The notes beneath the pieces were generated by a model. The model saw nothing but the letters and a program-made list of their open reading frames with translations, made no database searches and was not told the origin of the DNA. A stretch of 64,000 bases of DNA from Polyangia bacterium (lineage in GTDB: Bacteria > Myxococcota_A > Polyangia > Nannocystales > Nannocystaceae). Positions 34,334-42,800 of this stretch are shown here, piece by piece; the stretch's first letter is position 1; each line of letters starts with the position of its first letter. The position numbers were made by a program, and so were the translations under genes. The stretch is from contig JAUIFF010000013.1 of NCBI GenBank assembly GCA_030429545.1, positions 124,001 through 188,000 of the forward strand, in the 5' to 3' direction.

Positions 34334-35044
34334 ATGAAACAGCTCCTTCCGCTCACCGTGTTGGTAAGTCTGTTGGCCAGTGTGGCTGGCTGCAGTGGTG
34401 CACCCGAGCCAAAACCGGCAGCCGCGACCCAAAAGCCCGAGCCTGCGGCGAAGACTCCCGAACAGGCAACGCCGCCCCCGGCAGAGCCGGCCAAACAAGT
34501 TGCAAGTGCACAGGTTGGCCAGCCAGCGCCCGACTTCACGCTCAATGATCTCGAGGGTAAGCCCCACAAACTATCCGACTATCGCGGCAAAACCGTGGTG
34601 TTGGAGTGGTTCAATCCCGGTTGTCCGTTCGTCAAGTTTGCCCACGGGGAGGGCCCACTCAAGGACATGGCGGCCACCTACACGGCCAAGGATGTTGTGT
34701 GGTTAGCGATCAACTCGGGCGGTCCTGGCAAACAGGGACATGGCAAAGAGGCCAATGCCGCCGCCAAGACCGAGTGGAACATGAACCACCCGATTTTGCT
34801 CGATGAGTCAGGCGAAGTAGGGCACCTCTACGGCGCGGCCAAAACCCCCCATGTCTACGTGGTCGATGGTGAAGGCAAACTCGCATACCGGGGTGCGCTC
34901 GACAACGCCCCGATTGGCGAAGTCGACGGTGGTGGTGAGCACACCAACTACCTCGCACTTGCGCTTGATGCCGTCGCCGGTGGCAAGCCGGTTGAACGGG
35001 CCGATGTCCCGCCCTACGGTTGTACTGTCAAGTACAGCAAATAG
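34334..35044 (+). CDS. Thioredoxin-fold (redoxin) lipoprotein
   Basis: A 236-residue exported lipoprotein. ATG 34334 opens a signal ending SVAGC; a Pro/Ala/Lys linker precedes an AhpC/TlpA-like domain. The active site reads NPGCPFVKF, a peroxidatic-type Cys without the second Cys of a CxxC, and the chain ends in the signature YGCTVKY, whose Cys could resolve the disulphide. TPHVYVVDGEGKLAYRG contains the cis-Pro loop. Bacterial members of this group with the terminal YGC-VKY are annotated as redoxin-domain proteins; peroxide or thiol chemistry in the periplasm is likely. A terminator follows directly. Confidence 0.82.
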   Translation: MKQLLPLTVLVSLLASVAGCSGAPEPKPAAATQKPEPAAKTPEQATPPPAEPAKQVASAQVGQPAPDFTLNDLEGKPHKLSDYRGKTVVLEWFNPGCPFVKFAHGEGPLKDMAATYTAKDVVWLAINSGGPGKQGHGKEANAAAKTEWNMNHPILLDESGEVGHLYGAAKTPHVYVVDGEGKLAYRGALDNAPIGEVDGGGEHTNYLALALDAVAGGKPVERADVPPYGCTVKYSK

Positions 35045-35059
35045 AGACGTTGCACATAC

Positions 35060-35086
35060 AAAAAGGCCGGGAGACCCGGCCTTTTT
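35060..35086. terminator. Bidirectional intrinsic terminator
   Basis: AAAAAGGCCGGG (35060-35071), loop AGA, CCCGGCCTTTTT (35075-35086): a perfect 12-bp stem with A- and T-runs, between convergent stops at 35044 and 35108. A TGCACATACA palindrome abuts its left arm. Confidence 0.9.
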
Positions 35087-35107
35087 TGTATTCGTTGTTG
35101 GGCGACG

Positions 35108-36109
35108 TTAGTTGAAGTCAACCGAGAAGGTGTAGGGCCCGGTCGTGTTGCCGACGTTGCGGACAATTGCAAAGCTGACACCGGTACCGGTGTTGTAGTT
35201 CGCGGCCTCGATTTCGCCGGGGCCCCCGTCGTTGAGAACACCGATCGGCTGCCCGATGGCATCAAACACCTCGAGCTGGACATCGTCGCCGCCCTGGGGC
35301 TCGACGATGATGGTGTATGAGCCCTCAAACAATTCCATGTGGAACAGGTCGGCATCGGTCAGGGTACCGAGGCTGCGGGTCACGCTGTCGCCACCACTGA
35401 GGATTGCATCGTCACCGTCGAGACCGAACTCTTGGTCGCCCACGCAGGCGAACTGATCGTTGTCGAGGGGGACACACAGGCCGGCCGCATTGACGTTGGC
35501 GCAGTCGTTGGCAACCTGCTGATTGCAGTACTCCGAGCAGTGGGCGTAGGGGTCGCTGATGCACAGGCCCGAGGCACAGACCACGGCATCTTCGCAGGGC
35601 TCGAAGTAGCCGGCGGTACCCTGGCAGGTCATACCGTTGCCCTCAAAGCCTTCGTTGCAGGTGCAATCAAATCCGCCATCGGTGTTCGAGCACGAGGCGT
35701 TGGCATCGCAGGTGTCGGTGCCCATCGAGCACTCGTTGACATCGCTGCAGCTTTGGCCATTGCCCTCGTAGCCCTCGTTGCAGACACAGGCATCATTGAC
35801 ACACGAGGCATTGGCGTCGCAGGCATCACAGGCGTTGTTGCCCGTTTCGGAGTCCGACGTGGTGGTCTCGTCCGAAGTCGTGGCATCGGTGGTGGCATCG
35901 GTGGTGGCATCGGTGCCTTCGGTCTCGCCACCAGTCGGGCCCGCGGTCTCACTGGAATCGCCGGTGGTCTCACCAGACTCGGAGTCGCCAGTGGTCCCAG
36001 CTGTGGTGCCGTCGGAATCGGAGGCATTGCCCGAGGTTCCGTCGTCCCCACCACAGGCGGTGAGGGCCAGGCACAGGGCGAGACAGGTCGGAAAAGTGTA
36101 GGTACGCAT
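35108..36109 (-). CDS. EGF-like domain lipoprotein with Thr/Ser stalk
   Basis: A 333-residue secreted lipoprotein. The ATG at 36109 opens a signal with lipobox LTAC. A Thr/Ser/Gly/Asp-rich stalk of about 65 residues is followed by two EGF-like modules (CDANASCVNDACVCNEGYEGNG and a calcium-binding DVNECSMGTDTCDANASC unit, given here in parts), then a Cys-rich segment (CEDAVVCASGLC) and a C-terminal beta-sandwich of the pre-peptidase C-terminal type (ADLFHMELFEGSYTIIVEPQ, VQLEVFDAIGQPIG). The layout fits a surface adhesin or matrix protein. A 27-base inverted repeat lies 26 bases upstream of the start. Confidence 0.78.
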   Translation of the reverse strand: MRTYTFPTCLALCLALTACGGDDGTSGNASDSDGTTAGTTGDSESGETTGDSSETAGPTGGETEGTDATTDATTDATTSDETTTSDSETGNNACDACDANASCVNDACVCNEGYEGNGQSCSDVNECSMGTDTCDANASCSNTDGGFDCTCNEGFEGNGMTCQGTAGYFEPCEDAVVCASGLCISDPYAHCSEYCNQQVANDCANVNAAGLCVPLDNDQFACVGDQEFGLDGDDAILSGGDSVTRSLGTLTDADLFHMELFEGSYTIIVEPQGGDDVQLEVFDAIGQPIGVLNDGGPGEIEAANYNTGTGVSFAIVRNVGNTTGPYTFSVDFN

Positions 36110-36134
36110 TGTATTGTCGTCGTTTGGGAAATCG

Positions 36135-36160
36135 CTAATCGATGTTGCTGCATCGATCAG
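36135..36160. promoter_or_regulatory. Inverted repeat upstream of EGF-like lipoprotein gene
   Basis: ATCGATG (36138-36144) and CATCGAT (36151-36157) flank TTGCTG; the pairing extends outwards by GCT/AGC with one mismatch. It could be an operator or a 5' leader hairpin of the gene starting at 36109. The rest of the 251-base spacer is A-rich and gene-free. Confidence 0.4.
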
Positions 36161-36360
36161 CGGTCTGCTGTTGTATGTGCAAGTCACGCGCCCGCACAGT
36201 TGGGAGCGGTCTGATAGCAGATTCACCGGGCCAAAAAAACGCAGCAAAAAACGACGTATCTCACGACGCGAAAGCAGATGCCGACGAATCGTGACTATTA
36301 TTGGTATCTACAAAATCTAAAACAGGAAAATTTATTAGGCTGGCATACAAAAAAATCAAA

Positions 36361-37092
36361 TCACTGGCGAAATTCCGCCGTTGCGAGCTGGTACCGACAC
36401 CATGTGCAGGTCGGCGAATGTTCAGGTGGTCGGTCTTTTTCCAGGCATAAACGTGCAGCTACAAGCTTTGCACCGATCCATGAGCGATCCCCGCGGTAGG
36501 GCAGCAGGTGGGCTTCAAACTCGAGCCGCCCCGCGAATACGGGGGCCGACTTGATCGCGCCGACATAGACAAAGTAGGCCAGCGGTGAGACGTCGAATCC
36601 GGCGCGTTGCAGCAACCACTGGTAGATTTCGACCTGCCGCTTGTAACTGTCCTGCCAGTCCTTGTTGAGGTCGATGGGTTGGGAAGTTGCCGTCGACTTG
36701 TACTCGACCACGTGCAGCTGCCCCGTGGGACCCTGCCAGATGTCGTCAAGCGCCCCGCACACGACAAAACCGGAGCCCGGGTGCACAACCTGCACCCCGA
36801 GATGATTGCTGCGCCAAGCCTCGATGTCGGGGTGGGCAAACGGGACCGCCTCGATCCCGTTTTGTCGCATCCACGGATGTGGCTCTTGGCGTTCGCGGTA
36901 GAGGTCAAACTCGCGCTTGAGCAGGCTGTCGACAGCGAGGTTGAGCGAGTAGGGCGGGCACCGTGGTTGGCGAATCCGGAGTTTTCGGTCGAGATAAAAA
37001 CACCGCGGACAGCGGACGAACGACTCGAGTTTGTAGCGACTGAGGCGTATTGCCGCCGCTTCACCGGATGCTGAAGTGTCACTACCAACCAT
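36361..37092 (-). CDS. PD-(D/E)XK superfamily nuclease-like protein
   Basis: A 243-residue protein resembling the PDDEXK_1/Cas4-AddB nuclease group. The expected order is present: SRYKLESFVRCPRCFYLD at the N-terminus, an acidic residue in VVCGALDDIWQ (near 120), the LHVVEYKST strand (E-x-K, near 132), the QVEIYQWLL helix (QxxxY, near 158) and a C-terminal CTWCRY. The four cysteines CPRC and CTWC could hold an iron-sulphur cluster as in Cas4 and AddB. It may act in DNA repair. No CRISPR locus or recombinase partner is nearby, so it is a stand-alone nuclease. ATG 37092 is the first good start. Confidence 0.78.
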   Translation of the reverse strand: MVGSDTSASGEAAAIRLSRYKLESFVRCPRCFYLDRKLRIRQPRCPPYSLNLAVDSLLKREFDLYRERQEPHPWMRQNGIEAVPFAHPDIEAWRSNHLGVQVVHPGSGFVVCGALDDIWQGPTGQLHVVEYKSTATSQPIDLNKDWQDSYKRQVEIYQWLLQRAGFDVSPLAYFVYVGAIKSAPVFAGRLEFEAHLLPYRGDRSWIGAKLVAARLCLEKDRPPEHSPTCTWCRYQLATAEFRQ

Positions 37093-37261
37093 GGATGGAA
37101 GGGGATTGTGCCACGGTAGATGCCCCTCTCGACAGGTTTGCTTGGACTTTTTACCGAGCTGTGAGCCAGTATTTTCGCCGCTTGGAACGATTCGCCGCGC
37201 GTGCGCGTACCCGACTACGCGCGCCCGTCCGTATCCGTTACTCTGCCCCTGGCACCTGCCT

Positions 37262-38791
37262 ATGTTTCGCTCCAACCGCTCCGTGTTCAATCAACCAGAT
37301 GCTCGCCCGTGGCTTGGGTGGCTCGTCTGTGTGGCGATTGCAACCGGGTGTGGTGGGCAGGAGCAGGCCGCATCTCCGGTCGCGCACAAACAACAGGCTA
37401 CGGCGCCTGCAGTTGCACCCCAGCCGGCAGATGTCGCTGCGGCAGCGTGCCCAGAAGTTGCAGATGCACCAGATCCTCTCCCCGGGGTCCAGCCCCATCA
37501 CAATCAGCTCGAGTACTGGCTCGGGCTGGCTGAGGAACTCGGCGATCTCGACCAACCGCTGATGACCGGCGAGCAAATCGCAAACCACAACCAAGCGATG
37601 CTTCCGGGGCCCAAGCTGCGCGAAGGCGTCCTGCGTGAAGTCGGTCAGGCGGCCCGCTACGACCTGCTCGGCCCGGTTCACGGTCGGGGGCTCAAACTTC
37701 AGCTCAACCGTCGGCTCGAGTTTTTACAGCTCAAATTCGAAAAAGGTAGCTACCTCAACGGCGATGGATCCCGGGTTGAGGGCAAACAACTCGAGGCATT
37801 TCGCACCGTCGAAGAGGTGCCACCACTGCACCCCGAACTCCGGATCGCGCTCGCACCCATCCCGATCCACTGTTCCCCGCGGGTCGACGGCTACTACACC
37901 AAGAGTCTCGACAAGGACTTCGACCGCAACCGCTGTGCAACCGCGCAGCCGCAGGAGGTCGTCCAGGTACTGGCTTCGTGGACGAGCGACATGGTGCTCG
38001 CTCGCACATCCTATGCACTTGGCTGGATACATGTAGATGCACCACTCTCGCCTCCAGTGTCGCGGGTGTCGGCTGAACACTTCTTGACCGGGCCGCATCT
38101 GCGCGCCGGTGTCGACCTCGAAATCCGGACCGCCGCCGGGCATTCGCTGCCCATGCCGTTTGGCACGCTGCTTCCAGAGATTCCGGGGAGTCGGCAACAG
38201 GTTTGGGTGGCAACCCTCGAAGGCGTGACGACGGGCTCGCCAACCGAGGCCACGGCGGCAGCGAGTTCGCGGCGGCCGATGACACGGCGGGCGTTCTTGA
38301 CGGATGCATTTGCATATTTAGGTCAACCCTACGGCTGGGGAGGCCATGCCGGAGGCCGTGATTGTTCGCGGTTTTTGATGGATCTTTTTGCCGGGTTTGG
38401 GTTGCAACTTCCCCGCCACAGCAGCCACCAGGCGGTCGCCGGGCCACGGGTGATCGACGTGCCCGAGGACGCCAGCCGTCAGCAACGCCTGCGGTTGCTC
38501 GACGAGGCTGAGCGGGCTGGGGTCGCCCTCCTGCACTTCCCCGGGCACATCATGTTGTACCTGGGGCGTGACGAAGCCGGTGTGCCGATGGCCTTACACT
38601 CGTTTGCCGAGTACATCGAGCCCTGCGAAGGTAGGGCTGCGGGGGCACCCGCGGGCAAGCGGGAGACGCTGGTCAAAGTCGGCGCGGTCAAGGTCAGCAA
38701 CCTAGAGCTCGGCAAGGGAAGCTCGCGCAAGTCGTTTCTCCAACGCCTGACGCGAATCGCCGTGTTTGGCCCCGAGCCAAGTCAAATCTGA
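37262..38791 (+). CDS. SH3/NlpC-P60 cell-wall hydrolase lipoprotein
   Basis: A 509-residue exported lipoprotein. ATG 37262 opens a signal ending IATGC. Residues about 40-300 look like the N-terminal and SH3b domains of the NlpC/P60 proteins; the catalytic domain occupies about 345-500, with the nucleophile in GGRDCSRFLMDLF, the catalytic His in FPGHIMLYLG and a third polar residue in ALHSF. Such gamma-D-glutamyl-diamino acid endopeptidases cleave peptidoglycan stem peptides, and a predator could use one for its own wall turnover or against prey. The next gene starts 16 bases downstream. Confidence 0.85.
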   Translation: MFRSNRSVFNQPDARPWLGWLVCVAIATGCGGQEQAASPVAHKQQATAPAVAPQPADVAAAACPEVADAPDPLPGVQPHHNQLEYWLGLAEELGDLDQPLMTGEQIANHNQAMLPGPKLREGVLREVGQAARYDLLGPVHGRGLKLQLNRRLEFLQLKFEKGSYLNGDGSRVEGKQLEAFRTVEEVPPLHPELRIALAPIPIHCSPRVDGYYTKSLDKDFDRNRCATAQPQEVVQVLASWTSDMVLARTSYALGWIHVDAPLSPPVSRVSAEHFLTGPHLRAGVDLEIRTAAGHSLPMPFGTLLPEIPGSRQQVWVATLEGVTTGSPTEATAAASSRRPMTRRAFLTDAFAYLGQPYGWGGHAGGRDCSRFLMDLFAGFGLQLPRHSSHQAVAGPRVIDVPEDASRQQRLRLLDEAERAGVALLHFPGHIMLYLGRDEAGVPMALHSFAEYIEPCEGRAAGAPAGKRETLVKVGAVKVSNLELGKGSSRKSFLQRLTRIAVFGPEPSQI

Positions 38792-38807
38792 TATCGTGCT
38801 GTTTGCG

Positions 38808-39110
38808 ATGGCAGCCGACGACAACGCCACCGACGACACCCTAGACGGCAAAAAGCAGGAGCTCGCCAATGTCATTTGCGAGCTCGCTCGCCTGCGAGGA
38901 CTTGTGCGAGAAGCACAGCGCAACGGGACCTCCGACCCGGAGCTAGCGGCCCGTCAGCGGCAGGCAAAAGCTCGGTTCTCAGCGGCCTGTGCCGAGGTCG
39001 GTGACGCCATGTCGACGCCTCCCGAGGAGGCTTCAGAGCCACCGCCGCAGCTCGACCCCGGGGACGACGGACTTGCCAAACTGCTTGCAACCTACGGCCT
39101 CACCAAATGA
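38808..39110 (+). CDS. Hypothetical small acidic/helical protein
   Basis: A 100-residue cytosolic protein, start ATG 38808, 16 bases after the P60 hydrolase stop. Residues 12-70 form one or two predicted helices rich in Ala, Glu and Arg (KKQELANVICELARLRGLV, RQRQAKARFSAACAEVG); the C-terminal third is Pro/Glu-rich. It has no recognised family. Good codon use and close spacing support it as a real gene. Confidence 0.5.
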   Translation: MAADDNATDDTLDGKKQELANVICELARLRGLVREAQRNGTSDPELAARQRQAKARFSAACAEVGDAMSTPPEEASEPPPQLDPGDDGLAKLLATYGLTK

Positions 39111-39157
39111 TAATGGTACATGCATGTATCTGAGTCGGCGAGCGATGGGGGGAGACC

Positions 39158-39811
39158 GTGCGTGAGGGGGTCGAGCGACCGGCCCGGGTGGCGACCCTGC
39201 GGGCTGCAGCCAATGTGTTTTTTTGCTACCCAAGCCCGCGGATACTCGCGGTTCACAGTGTCGCGGCCTGTGCAGCTAGGCTGTGGTGGGGAGGCTTCGC
39301 GGCTGGCGACATCCTCGTTGTCGCCGCGGTGTTCGGTTCGTGGCCGTTTATCGAGTGGTTTCTCCACCAAAACCTGTTGCATATGAAACCAAAGCAGGTC
39401 GGTCGGTGGACCCTCGACCCCAAGTTTGCTCAGGTACACCGCTACCACCACCGGCACCCGTGGAACCTTCGCGCCGTGTTTTTGCCCCCGCAGGTACCGC
39501 TTGTACTTGCACCGATTCACATCAGCCTATGGCTTTTTCTACTGCCGACCGCACTCGCCCTCACGGGGATTTGGGCGTTGGCGACGGTGGCGTTGATGTA
39601 CGAGTGGATTCACTATCTCACCCACACCAGCTACCGCCCGCGCTCAGGCTATTTTGCCAGGGTCAAAACCTGGCACCACTGGCACCACTTTCGCAACGAG
39701 AAGTACTGGCACGCGTTTACCGTGCCGCAGGTTGATGTGTGGATGGGGACGGGGCCCGAGCCCCGCTCGGTTGCCCACTCGCCGACCGCCCGCGACCTTG
39801 GCCACGATTGA
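39158..39811 (+). CDS. Fatty acid hydroxylase / sterol desaturase family protein
   Basis: A 217-residue integral membrane non-haem diiron enzyme. The histidine boxes of the superfamily are present: EWFLHQNLLH (near residue 68), HRYHHRHPW (near 95), HYLTHTSY (near 152) and HHWHHFRNEKYWHAFT (near 173). Four hydrophobic segments lie around them. Members hydroxylate or desaturate fatty acids, sterols or carotenoids; the substrate is not deducible. GTG 39158 has a strong GGGGAG ribosome site. It heads a likely operon: the crotonase gene starts 8 bases after its stop and an AraC regulator follows. Confidence 0.85.
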   Translation: MREGVERPARVATLRAAANVFFCYPSPRILAVHSVAACAARLWWGGFAAGDILVVAAVFGSWPFIEWFLHQNLLHMKPKQVGRWTLDPKFAQVHRYHHRHPWNLRAVFLPPQVPLVLAPIHISLWLFLLPTALALTGIWALATVALMYEWIHYLTHTSYRPRSGYFARVKTWHHWHHFRNEKYWHAFTVPQVDVWMGTGPEPRSVAHSPTARDLGHD

Positions 39812-39819
39812 GGAACAAC

Positions 39820-40734
39820 ATGTCTGAACTCACCACCATGACCTACGCCGTTGATGGGCGTATCGCTCGGATCACCCTCGATCGGCCTGCTCGCGGCAAC
39901 GGCATCACCCTCGAGTTGCCGCGCGAGCTCGCGGCCTGCGTCGAGCGGGCCAACCTCGATCCAAACGTGCACGTGATTGCGCTTGCGGGCAACGGCAAGG
40001 GATTTTGCGGCGGCTACGACCTCCAGGCCTCGGCCGAGTCCTTGATGCGCGGCATGGGCAATGCAAGCGAGGTACCAGGCTCGCCCTGCGATCCTGAGGT
40101 CATTGCCAACAACCATCAGTCCGGCAGCGATTGGGATGCGACGGTTGACTATGCAATGATGTCACGCAACGTGCGCGGGTTTATGAGCCTGTTTCACAGT
40201 GACAAGCCTGTGGTGTGCAAGGTCCACGGTTTTTGTGTCGCCGGTGGAACCGACATGGCACTGTGCTCCGACCTGTTGGTGATCGAGGATCGGGCCAAGA
40301 TCGGCTATCCCCCGGCACGTGTGTGGGGCGTGCCAACAACGGCCTTGTGGGTACATCGAATCGGGCTCGAGAAGGCCAAGCGGCTGCTGTTTACCGGGGA
40401 CTGTCTGTCGGGTGAAGAAGCGGTGGCCTGGGGGCTGGCGATTGAGTGCGCCCCACGTGAGCAGCTCGATACAAGGTTTGAGGCACTCCTCGCCCGGATT
40501 GCCCGGATGCCGAAAAACCAACTGATCATGATGAAGTTGCTGCTCAACCAAACGGTGGCCAACCAGGGACTGCACACAACCCAAATCCTCGGGACCGTGT
40601 TCGATGGCATTGCTCGGCACACGCCCGAGGGCCATGCTTTTGTTGCACGTGCAAGTGAGGTCGGATTTCGCCAGGCGGTGCGCGAGCGCGATACACCCTT
40701 CGGCGACCCGGGCCCGTCCACGTTTAAGGGCTAG
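39820..40734 (+). CDS. Enoyl-CoA hydratase/isomerase (crotonase) family protein
   Basis: A 304-residue crotonase-fold enzyme that acts on acyl-CoA thioesters. The oxyanion-hole segments are GKGFCGGYDL (near 64) and HGFCVAGGTDMAL (near 136); the catalytic Glu position of hydratases appears as the Thr/Asp of GGTDM, and the second Glu region reads GYPPARVWGVPTT, so classical hydratase activity is not certain. An extra loop at residues 75-120 lengthens it beyond the common 260. ATG 39820 is preceded by AGGAAC. It lies 8 bases after the hydroxylase gene and 12 bases before the AraC gene, suggesting one lipid-modification unit. Confidence 0.87.
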   Translation: MSELTTMTYAVDGRIARITLDRPARGNGITLELPRELAACVERANLDPNVHVIALAGNGKGFCGGYDLQASAESLMRGMGNASEVPGSPCDPEVIANNHQSGSDWDATVDYAMMSRNVRGFMSLFHSDKPVVCKVHGFCVAGGTDMALCSDLLVIEDRAKIGYPPARVWGVPTTALWVHRIGLEKAKRLLFTGDCLSGEEAVAWGLAIECAPREQLDTRFEALLARIARMPKNQLIMMKLLLNQTVANQGLHTTQILGTVFDGIARHTPEGHAFVARASEVGFRQAVRERDTPFGDPGPSTFKG

Positions 40735-40746
40735 GCGGAGCTCCTC

Positions 40747-41784
40747 ATGCCCGGCGCGAACACGCTTGAGGATTCACGGATTCGCTCGGGTTATGTCGCA
40801 AGCACGGTGATGTTTGCGGCGTCGCGCGGACTGTCGCTCGACGAAGTTTTCGCCGCAACCGGGCTGATGAGCGAAGACATTGTCGACCCCGACCGCTGGG
40901 TCGGCGCCGCAAGTGTGGCGGCGTTGTGGAACCTCCTCGCCGCCCGATACCCGGGCGAGCCTCTGAGCCTCGAGATGGCCCGGGTTGCGCCGCATCGCCT
41001 GTTTGGGCCGTTGGCCTACGGTGGGCAGTTTGCCGCCAGTTTGCGTGAGGCTCTTATTGTATTTACACGCTATAGCGAGATCCTGTCAGCAGACCTCGAA
41101 GTCGTGCTGTGTGAGGCTGGCAGCGAGGCCGCCTTGCGCGTACGCCATCCGGTTGATGCCTACGATGGCGGTTATAGTGCCGAGCTCGGCATGGCCGTGG
41201 GGGGGCGAATGTTGCGGGAGGTACTCGGCATCGAAGATGCTCTGGTCCGTGTTGATTTCGCCTATCCTAGCCATGGGCCAGTTCATGCCTATACAGATTT
41301 TTTTGGGGTCGATGTCCGATTTTGCCAGCCACACATGGCCTATGTGCTGCGACCCGGAGCGCTCGACCTACCGCCCAAGCATGCCAACCGGCAGCTGTTC
41401 GCATATATCGAACACCACGCACAGGCCCTGCGTGAGCAGCTCGCCGCGACCCGTGAGCCGCCCGAGCTGTTGCGGGTTCGTGCGGCCATTGTCGAAAACG
41501 GCGAACGTGGCGACTACACGGCACAGGCGTTGGCCGCTCGCCTAGGTGTCGGCCTGCGGAGCTTGCAACGGACATTGCGTCCCCACGGACAAAGTGTGCG
41601 CGGGCTGCTTGAGCAAGCCCGTGAAACCCGTGCAAAGCAGTTACTAGGCGACCTGCAGATGAGTATTGATGAGGTTGCTTTTTTGCTCGGGTACTCGGCC
41701 GAGCGGGCCTTGACCCGGGCGTTCAAGCGCTGGACCGGGGAAACGCCCGCACAGTTTCGCCGCAGCCGACGGGCCGCAGTTTAG
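40747..41784 (+). CDS. AraC family transcriptional regulator
   Basis: A 345-residue regulator. Residues 20-210 correspond to the Arabinose_bd-type ligand domain of OruR/MmsR-like AraC proteins (FGPLAYGGQFAASLREAL, YSAELGMAVGGRML); residues 250-340 are the double helix-turn-helix (YTAQALAARLGVGLRSLQR and IDEVAFLLGYSAERALTRAF with TGETPAQFRR). GGAGCTC precedes ATG 40747. It is the last gene of the hydroxylase-crotonase operon and likely controls it in response to a lipid-like ligand. Its stop overlaps the convergent acyltransferase by 4 bases. Confidence 0.87.
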   Translation: MPGANTLEDSRIRSGYVASTVMFAASRGLSLDEVFAATGLMSEDIVDPDRWVGAASVAALWNLLAARYPGEPLSLEMARVAPHRLFGPLAYGGQFAASLREALIVFTRYSEILSADLEVVLCEAGSEAALRVRHPVDAYDGGYSAELGMAVGGRMLREVLGIEDALVRVDFAYPSHGPVHAYTDFFGVDVRFCQPHMAYVLRPGALDLPPKHANRQLFAYIEHHAQALREQLAATREPPELLRVRAAIVENGERGDYTAQALAARLGVGLRSLQRTLRPHGQSVRGLLEQARETRAKQLLGDLQMSIDEVAFLLGYSAERALTRAFKRWTGETPAQFRRSRRAAV

Positions 41785-42731
41785 CCCGCGAGCCGGAGAG
41801 CGAACGCCGGTGGAAACAGCAGCGAAATCCCACCAAACCTGCGCTTGAACGTCGAGAAGCCCTGCCACCGACGGTAGCGTTCGGGGTAGCGCGGGTCGTA
41901 CAGGCCAACAAGGTCGAAGATATCGCAGCCACGGCGGATGGCCTCACAGATCGATGCATAGACAAGACCGGTGGGGACTCGCCAGACTCGCGCCGCATCA
42001 GATGTATATGCAGTGTGGTAGTAGGCAACGCGGTCGTGGCAGATCATATACACCACACCGACAAGTTGCGGGCCGCGATAGGCGAGGGAAAACCATCCCT
42101 TGTCGGCGAAGTGGGTGACAAGCCCACGCAAAAACAACACCTGATCGAGCAGCCACGGGCGTGAGGCCTTGAAGGTTTTGTGGAGCTCGTGGATGTCGCC
42201 GAGTTGGGCACGACTGGCGTCCCGAAAGGGGACCGTCTCATAGCGAACGGAGGTATCTGCTAGGGCTTTGCGGGTGTTTCGCCGAGCGGCGGTCGCAAAC
42301 TGAGCGACCGTAGTAGCGAGCCCGTTCGCAAGATCGAGCAGTTGTGTCATTGTATGTGCATAGGGGGGGTGCGGCGTGAGACCCAAGCGCTCGAGGTTGT
42401 TGCGATAGTCCGGCTCGGCGTTCGGGTGGTAGTTGAGCTCCTGGCGGGTGTTGCTAGTATCGAACACATCGGTGCGCCAGCCCGGATCGACAGCGATATG
42501 CGAGAGCCCCATCTGGCGGCCTACGGTCTGGAGGAGACCGAGGTCGAGCACTCGGGGGCGTTGCACCCGGGCGTTGAGGCCAGCTTTTTGTTGTTTGACG
42601 ATCACAAAGCTTGCACCTGCAAAGATGCAGGCCCAGCCACAGTCCTGCAGCGTTGCCGCATGGGCGAGTGCCTGGGTGAACGGTTCGCGCGCTGCGTAGC
42701 GGTCTGCCAGACCTGGATCGTGCTTGTGCAC
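41781..42731 (-). CDS. FemAB-like GNAT acyltransferase
   Basis: A 316-residue protein of the Acetyltransf_6 (PF13480)/FemAB-like group. Typical features are the N-terminal half-domain with RNNLERLGLTPHP, the segment RRNTRKALADTSV, the strand GWFSLAYRGPQLVGVVYMICHDRVAYYHTAY (in parts: LVGVVYMICHDRVAYYH) and the closing YPERYRRWQGFSTFKRRFGG. Related enzymes add amino acids to lipid II or lipids, or act in exopolysaccharide synthesis. GTG 42731 is the start. Convergent with the AraC gene; divergent from the oxidoreductase at 42801, with a 69-base spacer. Confidence 0.72.
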   Translation of the reverse strand: MHKHDPGLADRYAAREPFTQALAHAATLQDCGWACIFAGASFVIVKQQKAGLNARVQRPRVLDLGLLQTVGRQMGLSHIAVDPGWRTDVFDTSNTRQELNYHPNAEPDYRNNLERLGLTPHPPYAHTMTQLLDLANGLATTVAQFATAARRNTRKALADTSVRYETVPFRDASRAQLGDIHELHKTFKASRPWLLDQVLFLRGLVTHFADKGWFSLAYRGPQLVGVVYMICHDRVAYYHTAYTSDAARVWRVPTGLVYASICEAIRRGCDIFDLVGLYDPRYPERYRRWQGFSTFKRRFGGISLLFPPAFALRLAG

Positions 42732-42800
42732 GGGGAAAGCATACTAAAGATTGTGGCCGTTGACTCGCCGTCGCCGGTGGCATGGTGTAGAACTGTGCGC

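Noticed and set aside
36361..37092. Cas4 of a CRISPR system
   Set aside because: The nuclease shows Cas4/AddB-like motifs, but no cas1, cas2 or repeat array is in the window.
42342..42800. Upstream extension of the quinone oxidoreductase
   Set aside because: It is antisense to the FemAB-like acyltransferase gene; the family N-terminus starts at 42801.
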